From Acanthosepion esculentum (Eukaryota > Mollusca > Cephalopoda > Sepiida > Sepiidae), in NCBI GenBank assembly GCA_964036315.1, contig OZ038509.1, positions 25,367,205 through 25,431,204 on the forward strand: DNA of 64,000 bases, in the 5' to 3' direction. Position numbers and translations under genes: made by a program. The notes under the pieces were generated by a model, which was given only the letters and a program-made list of their open reading frames with translations, had not been told where the DNA came from and did not search any database. This document shows positions 34,179 to 43,568 of this stretch, piece after piece. Every line of letters begins with the position of its first letter. The first letter of the stretch is position 1.

Positions 34179-34221
34179 CCACACTGATGAGCTGTGATAC
34201 AGCAAAACAGTCTGTCTGTGG
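34179..34221 (+). ncRNA. Hammerhead ribozyme motif (type I, one core substitution)
   Basis: All hammerhead parts are present in order. Stem I 5' strand CCACA is at 34179-34183, catalytic box CTGATGA at 34184-34190, and stem II GCTGT-GAT-ACAGC (five perfect pairs) at 34191-34203. AAAA replaces GAAA at 34204-34207. Stem III is ACA-GTC-TGT (34207-34215), cleavage-site C is 34216, and stem I return TGTGG at 34217-34221 pairs perfectly with CCACA. The only core change is the G12 equivalent (34204, G to A), expected to impair catalysis. The small stem III fits the minimal hammerheads of Penelope-like elements and retrozymes. Confidence 0.8.
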
Positions 34222-34224
34222 ATG

Positions 34225-34229
<5 letters not shown>

Positions 34230-34296
<67 letters not shown>
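34230..34296. repeat. (TA)n microsatellite
   Basis: An uninterrupted TA run of about 66 bp lies between the hammerhead-bearing repeat and the left end of mariner element B. The 61- and 81-codon frames across it are artefacts. Confidence 0.95.
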
Positions 34297-34297
<1 letters not shown>

Positions 34298-34298
34298 A

Positions 34299-35450
34299 CA
34301 GGGTTGGCCAAAAGTAGATGTTTCACGAAATGTTTCAGGTTTTAGATTGATCTTTGCCAAGCTGTTCTTTCAGCAAGATGGAGCATTTACTCTTTATGAT
34401 TTGGCAGTAAGGGATTCTACTTTAACCAAAACTTTCTAAAGCATTGGTTCTGAAGAAGGGGCAACACTGAATGTCCGTCATGTTCATCTGACCTAACACA
34501 AATGGATTTCTTTTTGGAGGTGTAGTCGAGAACAACAGTTGACGAGAGAAATCCCCACACAGCAAGCGAATTAAAAGAGTACATATCAGAAGTATTTATA
34601 AGAAATTTATGCAGATCAGGATTTGTGTCGTGCTGTGTGTCAGTGTTCTGGAGCGGTTTTGAGGAATGGTGCAATGGTGAAGGAGGACATTTTGAGCAGT
34701 TAACAGATTAAACTGCACTAAAAAAATATGTAAGTAAAATGTTACAAAAAAATATGTAAGTAAAATGTTACAAAAAAATATGTAAGTAAAATGTTACAAA
34801 AAAATATGTAAGTAAAATGTTACAAAAAAAATATGTAAGTAAAATGTTACAAAAAAAATATGTAAGTAAAATGTTACAAAAAAATATGTAAGTAAAATGT
34901 TACAAAAAAATATGTAAGTAAAATGTTACAAAAAAATATGTAAGTAAAATGTTACAAAAAAATATGTAAGTAAAATGTTACAAAAAAAATATGTAAGTAA
35001 AATGTTACAAAAAAATATGTAAGTAAAATGTTACAAAAAAATATGTAAGTAAAATGTTACAAAAAAATATGTAAGTAAAATGTTACAAAAAAATATGTAA
35101 GTAAAATGTTACAAAAAAATATGTAAGTAAAATGTTACAAAAAAAATATGTAAGTAAAATGTTACAAAAAAATATGTAAGTAAAATGTTACAAAAAAATA
35201 TGTAAGTAAAATGTTACAAAAAAATATGTAAGTAAAATGTTACAAAAAAATATGTAAGTAAAATGTTACAAAAAAAATATGTAAGTAAAATGTTACAAAA
35301 AAATATGTAAGTAAAATGTTACAAAAATGTACACAGACAGTTTTGAAGGAATATGATTGTAGAAAATTATTATAAATGTAATAAAATGTTTTTAAAAAAA
35401 ATGTAAAGTGCATACTGACACCAAGTGTAAGCCTACTTTTGGTCCACCCT
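34299..35450 (+). mobile_element. Tc1/mariner-like element B with internal minisatellite
   Basis: The terminal repeats 'cagggttggccaaaagtaga' (34299) and the complement 'cctacttttggtccaccct' (35432-35450) are flanked by TA, the mariner target. The remnant transposase includes FQQDGAFTLYDLAVRDSTLTK (34372-34434), corresponding to the FQQDGAPPHY-type block of DDE transposases, then frame-shifted sequence for the DFF..G block and EIYADQDLCRAVCQCSG (34600-34655). The 5' half of the gene is missing. A 26-bp minisatellite occupies 34720-35326 just inside the right end, doubling the length compared with element A. Confidence 0.8.
34720..35326. repeat. 26-bp minisatellite inside mariner element B
   Basis: Twenty-three copies of 'atgtaagtaaaatgttacaa' followed by 6-8 A (unit 26-27 bp; length differences are in the A-run). 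Element A has one diverged copy at the same place ('aaatgtaagtgttaaacaaatg', about 33675-33696). The array is therefore an expansion of transposon sequence between the transposase remnant and the right terminal repeat. Confidence 0.95.
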
Positions 35451-37437
35451 ATATAAAAAAAACAGATGATGTCAGTGTGTGTGTGTTTGTATGCTATTTA
35501 TACATGTCGACATTTCTCAACTAATTTGAGATAAAATTGTACACACATGTTGAAAATTTACCAAGTTCGGTCAAGACCAACTTTTCAATCTCCAGATCCC
35601 ACCCCAGGTTTGGCAGAAAAATCAATAAAACTAAAGGTAGGTATGACTTTTTATAAAAAAAACAATGCAAAGTTACACGTGAACAAAATTTTTACTGGAT
35701 GAGCTGACATTCTTTGCACTTAATGCAAAAAATGTTATGAGACTTATGTAGAGTGCTTCCTGTGACATTGGCTTGAAACAAAAATTGCAAAAATCTGTGA
35801 AAAAAAATATCTGATTTTTCATACTACTTAAAATAGAAACTGGAATAACTTCATTTTTATCTGATTTTCTTAAAACATATGGCAATTTGCCATCATGCAA
35901 GAAATAAGAGAGTGTGCTTTTGGTCCTGCTCACTTCCATGCGTATAATGAAAAACCACAAAAAACTGTTCAGAAAGCCTGTTTTTCGGCTATAACTCCTG
36001 GGTTTTTCATCCAATATTTTCCAAATTTGCCATGTAAATTACACATGACACACAAATTGTCTTGCATTAATGTTTGGTTTAGATTATTTCAGTTAAGTGG
36101 ACAAAATCTGCAAAAAAACTAGGTTCAAAATAGGCTTTGGCTATTTAGCCAATAGTTTCTTCATATGATTCCATCCTAAATTGGCGGTCAAATAACCTTT
36201 GATGCAAAGATTGTTTGAGAAGTATTATTGAAGTGTTAAAAGGGAAAAATTCCTGAAGAACCTCTTATTAATCCAAGCTTTACTGTAAATGTGCAAAGAA
36301 GGAGGAGGTGTTCTTGCATTTGCATTTGAATCAAGATCTGATGCTTTATCCCTATTTTTGTTTGAGTATTAGATTTGTGAAAAATGCCATGCTATTTGAA
36401 AGTTATTACGGTCATAGGAAATTTACTGAATATCTAAAACATTGAAACAATTTAACTCCAAGCAACAACTGCACAAGAAGGTTTTATTGATAGAATTTCT
36501 TTATTAAGAACAATCAAACATTTGCATAGGACATACCGTAAAAAAGATGAGCGTGAAGGAGTAGCTTAGTATACCAACAGATGATGCATGCAAGTGGGGA
36601 CGCAGGTAGACATTTCTAGACAGGGGTGTGGTTATACAATTGCAGCCATGTACATCTGGGAAAAGCCAGGTATCTCAGCTAGCATAAGTGTGTGTGTATA
36701 TATATATATATATATAGGTAGCATATCTTCAGTCTAACATGTTTCATTGAATAATATAGATATATATATATTTATTCTTATAATAATCCTTTCCAGTTCT
36801 CTAACCAGTTTCTTGATGTTAAGATGAAATTCATCAAGGAAGGCACCATAGTTTTTTCCTACCCAAGTTCTTTCAATCTTCTTCAAGATCATCCTCAGAG
36901 GTGAATTATAAAGGCAATTTTATTGTAACAGTGATAAAATCTGCTTTTTGTTATGACGTTGATTTTTAAAAATAAAAACACTCATGAATGTGCTCCGTTA
37001 TAATTTTAAAATTTTATATTTATCTGTTATGGAATTTTTTGCAAGACAAGCGTCCCAATATAAGGGAGCTGACCAGAAATGGGTAGAAATGCAAATGGCA
37101 TTAAATGTTTGTTTGATGTACTTTAACACGTTGCTTCTACACTCATCATAAATTTCGTTGAGTGTTGGTTAGTTGCTTTTGATATAGAAGGTTTCAAGAA
37201 TTTGAAGTTTTTATTCTTTTCATGGTGAAGGATATTGGTGTGGTCAACAAGTAATTTTCCTTTATTGTGAAGGTGGATAAAAATGTATTTTTAGATGTTG
37301 TGCAATAGAGTTTGTATCTGACAAATGAAATCTAAGACGTCTTGGTAAAGTTGTGGGTTTCAAAAAATTTAAAAAAACATATGTCAATGAACAAAATCAA
37401 ATATACTTATCCAAGTACCCGGGTTAATATAGTTTCA

Positions 37438-37440
<3 letters not shown>
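35451..37440. other. Largely unrecognised sequence
   Basis: Positions 35460-35640 contain a (TG)n run and unrecognised sequence. A 113-codon minus-strand frame (35673-36014) starts MDEKPRSYSRKTGF and is the longest non-repetitive frame nearby. I recognise no domain, and its flanks read like interspersed-repeat DNA. (TA)n runs occur at 36699-36716 and 36758-36770. Nothing else supported. Confidence 0.35.

Positions 37441-37490
<50 letters not shown>
37441..37490. repeat. (TA)n microsatellite
   Basis: A pure TA run of about 50 bp. Confidence 0.95.
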
Positions 37491-37494
<4 letters not shown>

Positions 37495-38100
37495 TGGGGG
37501 TCTATCTCCAAAACCCTAGTAGGAGTTTCATAACAGACAGACAGAGCCTACAAATTAATTAAAAACTGCTCCCACCAAAATAATAGTCAGAACAAACCAC
37601 AACAATCAACCCCAAAATTCAACAAATAGCTTTAATTATCTCCCCCACCCCCCAAAAAACTATTAAATAAGCTATATAAACAAATTTTTATTACGTTAAT
37701 AAAAACACCGACCAAAATAAAAAATTAATAAATAGTAAATAAATAAATAAATATATAAGATAAAAAATAAAAATTAAAATGAATAAAAACAATCAAAACA
37801 ATTTCACCCAAATAAATAAGCAAACAAACGACTTCCGGTAAAATAACGGCCATAATAGACTAACCACAATAAGCTATATAAACAACTTTTTACTACGTTA
37901 ATAAAAACACCGATCAAAATAAAATAAATAAATATATATATATATAAGATAAAAAATAAAAATAAAATTAAATAAAAACAAGCAAAATAATTGGACACAA
38001 TAAATAAATAAACAAATAAACGACTTCCGGTAAAAATAACCGCCAAAATAGACTATCCACAATGCACCACTGACCCGTATATATAAATAGCCGAGAAAAA
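37495..38100. repeat. A-rich about 200-bp tandem duplication
   Basis: Two copies of an A-rich module: 'aagctatataaacaa...acgttaataaaaacaccga' at 37668 and 37870, and 'cgacttccggtaaaa.aac' with 'atagact..ccacaat' at 37828 and 38022. Offset is about 194-202 bp because of small indels. It ends at a TATA-like 'gtatatataaatagc' (38076-38090), followed by the hammerhead-like motif at 38112-38152. The whole may be part of a Penelope-like terminal repeat. Confidence 0.65.
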
Positions 38101-38111
38101 TAACAGTACTA

Positions 38112-38152
38112 GTTGCCTGACAATTGCATCTAGCATGAAACAGACTGTCGCC
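38112..38152 (+). ncRNA. Degenerate hammerhead-like motif
   Basis: CTGACAA (38117-38123) stands where CTGANGA is expected, followed by a weak stem-loop around TGC/GCA (38125-38135), GAAA (38137-38140), stem III ACA-GAC-TGT (38140-38148) and a C (38149) at the cleavage position. The GAAAC..CTGTC half closely parallels the motif at 34204-34216, but the G8 equivalent is A and stem I is poor, so it should be inactive if it is a hammerhead at all. Confidence 0.35.
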
Positions 38153-38211
38153 TCTAAGTGTTGACTTCTATGTTCACTTTTATATATATATATATATATA
38201 TATATTTGTGT

Positions 38212-38470
38212 GTGTATTTAGGCAGCAATCCTTCTTTCATGCACATTTCATTGAATACAATAGACAAGGTACTTTGATTTAGTTTTTTTATACAATTTCT
38301 CATATGATCTAATAATTTTCAGATGATAAATTCTATAAAAAATTATAATCCTCTGAAAAGAAAAAATTATTAGATAATATGGGAAATTGTATAAAAAAAC
38401 TAAATGAAAGAACCTTGTCTATTGTATTCAATGAAATGTGCATGAAAGAAGGATTGCTGCCTAAATACAC
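38212..38470. repeat. Long palindrome (foldback)
   Basis: Arms 38212-38323 and 38351-38470 (about 112 and 120 bp) are near-perfect inverted copies around a 27-bp loop, and pairing continues outward into flanking TA/TG repeats. Differences are few substitutions and a short T-run indel. The right arm contains a frame reading NCIKKLNERTLSIVFNEMCM then KEGLLPKYTN, which looks like a fragment of a transposon protein, probably Penelope-like (tentative). Confidence 0.9.
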
Positions 38471-38475
38471 AAATA

Positions 38476-38480
<5 letters not shown>

Positions 38481-38535
<55 letters not shown>
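38481..38535. repeat. (TG)n microsatellite
   Basis: A TG run of about 50 bp immediately right of the palindrome. Confidence 0.95.
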
Positions 38536-39290
38536 TAGTACTTGAAATAATTTTGCTAAAAGAAAAAGAAAAAAAGAAGCAAATTTTATTTCAATCAATG
38601 GAATGTACTTAGCCTTTTTTCATGTTTTTGAATGCTAAATTTCTGGAAAATGCCTTTTTAAGATATTTGATTTTTTTAAATGAAAAAACAACAAAAAAGA
38701 CAATTTGTTTCTATGCTTCTAAAATCACATTTAGAATCAATCAAGGAAATTGAAAAAGCAAACTCACATTGCTATTTGGAAAATTTGCCAAATGAGCAAG
38801 TCTATTTGAATCCTCCCCACCCTAGCTCGAAATCCTTTAAAAATGAAAAAGACTCATTTTCAACTTTAACATCCTGAGAACAATCAATATTAAAAGTTTA
38901 TTTCTCAACATCACCATTTAGTGCTCTAAATAATCTATTGATTTTTTTTTTCATTCAATCCATGGAGTAAGATTCTGGATCACTTTTGATCCAAGTAATT
39001 TCACCTTCAGAAATGTTGACCTTTTGATTCCTCTTTCAATTTTGGGATTGACCAGAAGCCTGATGTTGCCAAATTGAAGCCATACGCAGGGTGTGCAACA
39101 ACTGAGAATTTCAGGATTCCCAGTGTGCATTGTCCGTTAAATAATACACGGCACTGAATTGTCAAGATGTAAAAAGGTTCTCTTTTCAGACCTTACTTTC
39201 TCGATGCATTGAGTGCTTGCAAGGTTTTGAAAAATCTTACCAGATTAATCTTCATTCTCTTGGGCAGAAATTCTGCTTTATATACAGCTT
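38536..39290. other. Unrecognised AT-rich sequence
   Basis: A 65-codon frame (38680-38877) is Lys/Ser-rich with no recognisable domain. Nothing else supported. Confidence 0.35.
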
Positions 39291-40190
39291 AGCAGGGCTG
39301 GTGCAAGGGTTTTGTAGACCCCCCCCCCCACTGAATCTATGATACGAACACCCACCACTCTACTACATTCCAATTTTCATATAAAATACAAATTTTATTC
39401 TAACCTAATTACATACAATCATATGCAATACAGGTGAACAATTCAACGAGAAATAGAAAAATTGAAAATAAATACAATGTATCTAAATACAAATTTGTGA
39501 GATGTCATTATATATCATTCCTTATTAAATAAATCAACAATGTGCTCCCCCCAAAAAAAATCTAAGACTCTGTTTGTTTAAAAACCACTGGTTCCGACTG
39601 ACAAGTCTTCTCCAAGCATGTGGTAGTTTGGTATTTACCAGAGTCCCCTCTCCTCACCGGGTTAGGTTGTGACAAAAGGTTGGTTATTGAATGTGGGGAA
39701 CCCAAGTGCAAACACTTGGGTCACTGGTCCAAAACTTACCCAGCTCCCACGTACACAAGATCGAACAGAAAGCTTGTCTTAGCAGGACGTAGTTAGTCAA
39801 AGCAATAAAACAGATATTACAATTTAATCATAGTCTCTGGGCTGTGGAACACACTAGGCATGTAGTAGTTTCGGTATTTACCCAAGACCTCCCCACAAAG
39901 CAGGATGTGGCATGAGGCCATTTATTAACGTGGGTCGATTCGGAGCCTGTAAACTCGGACAAAAATTGCCTATAGACCCTGTATTAAAAATAAATACAAT
40001 GTATCTCAATACAAATTAGAGACAGGCTATAATAGATCATTCACCTAAAATAAATAAACAATGTCTTGTGGAAATTTTTAACATCGTCTTGAGATTTTTC
40101 TTGTTGAAAGGTTCAATACTTTTAACATATTCAACATCATGGACATAAAAAAAAAAGAGAATTTTATGTCGTATTTTTTCAACACATGTT
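39291..40190. repeat. Diverged direct repeat pair
   Basis: 'aataaatacaatgtatct.aatacaaatt' followed by a shared AT-rich stretch to 'aacaatgt' occurs at 39468-39543 and 39989-40064. Between them, 'gcatgt.gtagttt.ggtatttacc' occurs at 39617 and 39858. The segment starts with 'cagggctggtgcaaggg' (39294), which resembles hAT-type non-autonomous ends, but I could not find the matching opposite end. Runs of C at 39320-39329. Confidence 0.4.
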
Positions 40191-40843
40191 CTTCAGAACA
40201 TAGATGATCATGCCTCTCCAGTTTTTCCTATCTCTTGTACTTCTCAATTTGTTTTATCTTTTTGCTGCTTCTCCCAGACCCGGTTCTGCTATCCACTTGC
40301 TCAAGCCTGCTGAGTATGTCATGCATTGTTTCCCCTTGTCCTTCTTTCTACCCTGTGGGTATCAAATTTTCCATGCCTTCCTTTCTCATTACATGTCCCA
40401 GAAATTTCAGCTGCCTCTTCCTGATGTTAAGTGTAAGTTTCCTCTTTGTTTGCATCTTCCCCAAAACCTCATCGTTGCTCACATGTTTGGCCCATGGTAT
40501 CCTTAGCATCCTTCTGTAGAACCATATCTCTGTTGTTTCAAGTCTCTTCTTTTGGAACGTATCTTTGGCCATCCCAATAGGTCTTTGGATCTCAGCATCA
40601 GACTTACCGTCCTGTCAGAACACTTCCCAGATATTTAAATTTTCTCACCTGCTTGAATTTAGTGTCCCTGACCTGTAAATCACATTTCCAGCTAATGTTT
40701 TTGCTGATGCACATGCATTCTGTCTTTGTGTAGTTTATGCTTAGTCCCTTCTTCTCACTCTCCTTCACTACCTTCTGTAAGAGGTTTTGTAATTTCCTTT
40801 CTGTGTCTGCTATCAGAATTGTGTCATCTGCATATCTTATGTT
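40191..40843 (-). pseudogene. RTE-like LINE, C-terminal half (minus strand)
   Basis: Reading right to left: RYADDTILIADTERKLQNLL (catalytic YADD intact, 40843-40785), KKGLSINYTKTECMCIS, KFKQVRKFKYLGSVLTG (40660-40604), a deletion, then KKRLETTEIWFYRRMLRIPW, KHVSNDEVLGKM and NIRKRQLKFLGHVMRKEGME (40550-40350). A frame-shifted tail continues to about 40191. The YG.E.W / FE.W.YRR / R...LGH..R order is typical of RTE (BovB-like) reverse transcriptases. It is the continuation of 41576-42235, split by the insertion at 40844-41564. Confidence 0.85.
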
Positions 40844-41564
40844 ATGAAATGGACAAAGTCCGACAATTATTTTAAGACATTTTTTATGTTTATACATTTT
40901 TTTATAGATACAAATATTTAAGTAAATTCTCTTTTTATAATAAACAGTATTAACAACATTTACGTTATTCTCATAGAAAATATGCATCCTCCAACAGGAA
41001 TCGAACCTGTATCCTATACGGAACCGTCATATAGCCTGACGTGCTTTTACCAATTTTGCCACAGAGGAGTGTTTTGGTTAACACGGTCGATTTTACTGCT
41101 TTTAAACTTCAATCTTCCATGAATCTCTCACGTACATTCATATCTGCTCAAAGTGTATCCAAATGTAAACAAATGACGTCACACATTATGAAATGGAGAA
41201 AGTCCAACAATTATTTTAAGACATTTTTTATGTTTATACATTCTTTTTATAGATACAAATATTTAAGTAAATGCTCTGTTTATAATAAACAGTATTAACA
41301 ACATTTACCGGCCTGAATGTCAGAAATCTTCCGAACCTGTATCCTATATGGAACTGTCATATAGCTTGACGTGCTTTTACTGATTTCACCACAGAGGAGC
41401 ATTTCGGTTAGCAAGGTCAATTTTACTGTTTTTAAACCACAATTCTCCATGATTTTCTCTCATACATTCATATCTGCTTGATGTGTGTCCAAATGTAAAC
41501 AAATGACGTCACACATTATGAAATGGACAAAGTCCAATAATTATTTTAAGACGTTTTTTATGTT
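40844..41564 (-). mobile_element. Dimeric tRNA-derived SINE inserted in the RTE LINE
   Basis: A 721-bp insertion flanked by an 11-bp direct repeat TATCTTATGTT (40833-40843 and 41565-41575), interrupting the LINE exactly between the 'NNIR' and 'YADD' codons. It consists of tandem units starting 'atgaaatgga.aaagtcc' at 40844 (344 bp) and 41188 (330 bp), plus a 47-bp third start at 41518. Each unit has a tRNA-like block, an AT-rich 'tttatgtttatacatt' stretch and 'aaacaaatgacgtcacacatt'. A SINE multimer with a target-site duplication is the simplest reading. Confidence 0.85.
40987..41068 (-). ncRNA. tRNA-like head of the SINE (not a functional tRNA)
   Basis: On the minus strand it folds as a tRNA with a long variable arm. 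The acceptor TCCTCTG pairs with TGGAGGA (two G-U pairs), and the anticodon stem is CGTCA/TGACG. A small variable hairpin TCC/GGA follows, then T stem ACAGG/CCTGT with loop TTCGATT. The A-box TGGCAAAATTGG (41061-41050) and perfect B-box GGTTCGATTCC (41007-40997) would serve as a pol III promoter. The anticodon loop GGCTATA lacks U33 and the D stem is weak, so it is a SINE head. The equivalent block in unit 2 (41330-41400) has lost the T arm. Confidence 0.75.
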
Positions 41565-41575
41565 TATCTTATGTT

Positions 41576-42235
41576 GTTAAGGTTGTGGCCACCAATGATG
41601 AATTTTGGTAGGATTTCCAGTTCTCTCAGAATTGCCTCACTGTATAGGTTGAATAAGTCTGGTGAGAAGACACATCCTTGCCTTATGGCCCTTTCTATTT
41701 TTGTATATCGGCTGAACTAATTTTTTTATCCATATGTAGGATGTTTTTGCTAGTATAGATTCTTGATTATTCTAATATCTTGCCTGAGTATATCAAGGTT
41801 GATGAGCAGTTCCAGCAGATCCTTGTGGCGTACTTTGTCGAACGCCTTTGCGTAGTCTATAAAACATAGGTACACGTCCTTCTGCATTTGTATTGCTCTT
41901 TCTGATAACATTCTGAGCATGAATATCGCGTTCCCTATTCTGGTGTCTTTAACGAACCTGCACTGTTCTTATCCTATCTCTGGCCTGATTCAGCTGCGTA
42001 CTCTATTCATCAGAATTCGGATGATGAGTTTTGTTATGTGGCTCATTAGGCTGATTCTTTAATGAAGTTCACATTCGTTTGCACCTGGCTTCTTATGCAG
42101 TGCTATGAAAATAGATCTGCTGAGATCTTATGGTATATATCCCCACTGTTGTAGATTTCATTAAATAGTTTTGTGATCTTGTCTATGTCAAAATCATCAA
42201 TGCTTGAGAACTTTATTAGCAACAATCAGAGTTCT
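41576..42235 (-). pseudogene. RTE-like LINE, fingers/palm half (minus strand)
   Basis: Minus-strand reverse transcriptase remnant upstream (in coding sense) of 40191-40843. Readable pieces include HKKPGANECELH, RNAIFMLRMLSERAIQMQKD, YAKAFDKVRHKDLLELLINL, IERAIRQGCVFSPDLFNLYS and ILPKFIIGGHNLNNIR. They align with the plus-strand copy at 43600-44060. Several stops and frameshifts are present. Together with 40191-40843 this is one LINE body of about 1.3 kb split by the SINE. Confidence 0.85.
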
Positions 42236-42900
42236 GTTTTTTTTTCTGCTATGCTAATTTATGTGATGATATATTTTTATACTATTGGTAGGATTTGTTG
42301 GATTTCATGTGTTTGTTGGCAATGACGTGGTGATGTCCGGGACAAACTCCTTGAATGCATGCCCCTAAGACTCAAGTAGAGTGGCCGATAGGGTGTAGTA
42401 CTGAGAAATGTGTGAAAGGAAGACATTTTAAATATGTAAAAACAGATGAAACATGATATAAACACTTTATTCAAATTAAATATAAACTAAATTTTTATTT
42501 CCTTCTTTGATTGGATGTCCTCCTGCTATGGATGCCCTGGGTTATGCACCCTCTTCCCCCGCTCTTCTGCATGCTATTGTTTGTTGGTGATATGTGATTT
42601 AATTGAGCTATTATCAGATAAATGGCAAGTTAATTGGTGCGATAATGCAGTGGTTGTGTAACCAATGTATGTATTGTATGAATCTGCTTTGTTGTATTGT
42701 TGGTGGTATTCATGTAGGTTTGTAGATTTAAGTAATAATTGATGAGTTTCATTTGTTTTATCAATAGCTAATATGCATATGTGTATTATGGTTCTTATAA
42801 TATTTCTGGTTTGTGGTTTTGTATAGGGGGATCATGTTCAATACTTAAATGGGGTTCCTTTTTTTTTTACATTGTTGTTATTTGTATGGTTGTTGTCCTT
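42236..42900. other. Unrecognised sequence
   Basis: T-rich sequence including a (T)n run at 42237-42245. A 65-codon minus-strand frame (42277-42474) is unsupported. No repeats recognised. Confidence 0.35.
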
Positions 42901-42904
42901 ATCT

Positions 42905-43255
42905 TTGTTGCCATATTCACAACGTTTCAACTGTTGTATGCTCCAGCCTTCGTTAGGTGAATGAAATTTTGAACTGAACCCTTTATTTCATCCACCAGGA
43001 TAGATTGTTCTAGTTCCATGTGCCATGCCTCTTCCAGATGTCTCAGTATTAGTTATCTCCCTTTAACTCAACTCTCCAAGTTTTTTGTTCACCTCAGCTG
43101 TAGCCAGGAATTGAACTCACAACCCTTTAGGTCAAGTCACTGGATCCAATCAACATATTTTTTCCAGTTGGCTAAAATATCATGAATATGGCAACACAGT
43201 TGAGGATAACAGCACAAACAATGTAAATAAGGTAAATAATTACAATACCTCATCT
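42905..43255. mobile_element. Foldback element, copy 2, with SINE in its centre
   Basis: 'catattcacaacgttt..aactgttgtatgct' and 'ctgaaccctttatttcat' (42910-42995) match the left arm at 7630-7710. 'tgaatatggcaacac...gaggataacagcac.aacaatgta' and 'ataatacctcatct' equivalents (43183-43260) match the right arm at 7785-7850. The arms are separated by about 180 bp containing a tRNA-derived block, so a SINE has inserted into, or been captured by, the foldback loop. Confidence 0.6.
43060..43175 (-). mobile_element. tRNA-derived SINE head
   Basis: On the minus strand an A-box TAGCCAACTGG (43174-43164) and a B-box GAGTTCAATTCC (43118-43107) are spaced as in a tRNA gene, followed by 'tggctacagctgagg'. 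The family differs from the SINE at 6405 and from the one at 40844. The spacing and motifs are convincing. I did not resolve the tail. Confidence 0.65.
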
Positions 43256-43269
43256 CAGAAATATAGACA

Positions 43270-43568
43270 GATATAGAAAAATTTTCTTGTCAGAGTCTAT
43301 CTTACACATTTTTATGTCTACCATTCATCCTTGTTTTGAATATTGCTGCCACATTTGATCTGGTGCTTCTGCTATATATTTACTGATGCTTGATAAAATA
43401 CAAAGAAGAATCTGCAATATTATTGAGTTTGACCTGGCATCTCGGCTCCAGTCACTTTCCCATTGCCATAATGCCACTTTCCTGTGCATTTTCTATAAAT
43501 ACTTTCATGGTAATTGTTCTGATGAACTTTCCTCTATAGTACTGAGACTCAATGAATTTAAGCACAGT
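43270..43568 (+). pseudogene. LINE RT C-terminus (Jockey/CR1 group), 5' part of interrupted copy
   Basis: Plus-strand remnant with LDKIQRRICNIIEFDLASRL, QSLSHCHNATFLCIFYKYF and GNCSDELSSIVLRLNEFKHS (43389-43568). Positions 43465-43561 are the unamplified counterpart of the 97-bp satellite unit: it starts at GCCATAAT (43465) and the next GC after 'aatttaa' is at 43562-43563, exactly 97 bp later. The copy is interrupted at 43568 by an RTE-like LINE and resumes at 45475. Confidence 0.85.

Noticed and set aside
35673..36014. 113-codon minus-strand frame as a gene
   Set aside because: No recognisable domain; flanking sequence reads like non-coding interspersed repeat. Left as unassigned rather than called.
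39294..39335. hAT-type terminal end ('cagggctggtgcaaggg')
   Set aside because: No matching inverted end or 8-bp target duplication could be found, so it is not called as an element.
40204..40519. 94- and 100-codon plus-strand frames
   Set aside because: Antisense to the better supported RTE-like reverse transcriptase on the minus strand.
40987..41068. Functional tRNA gene
   Set aside because: The anticodon loop lacks U33, the D stem is weak, and the block is repeated in decayed form within a SINE dimer.
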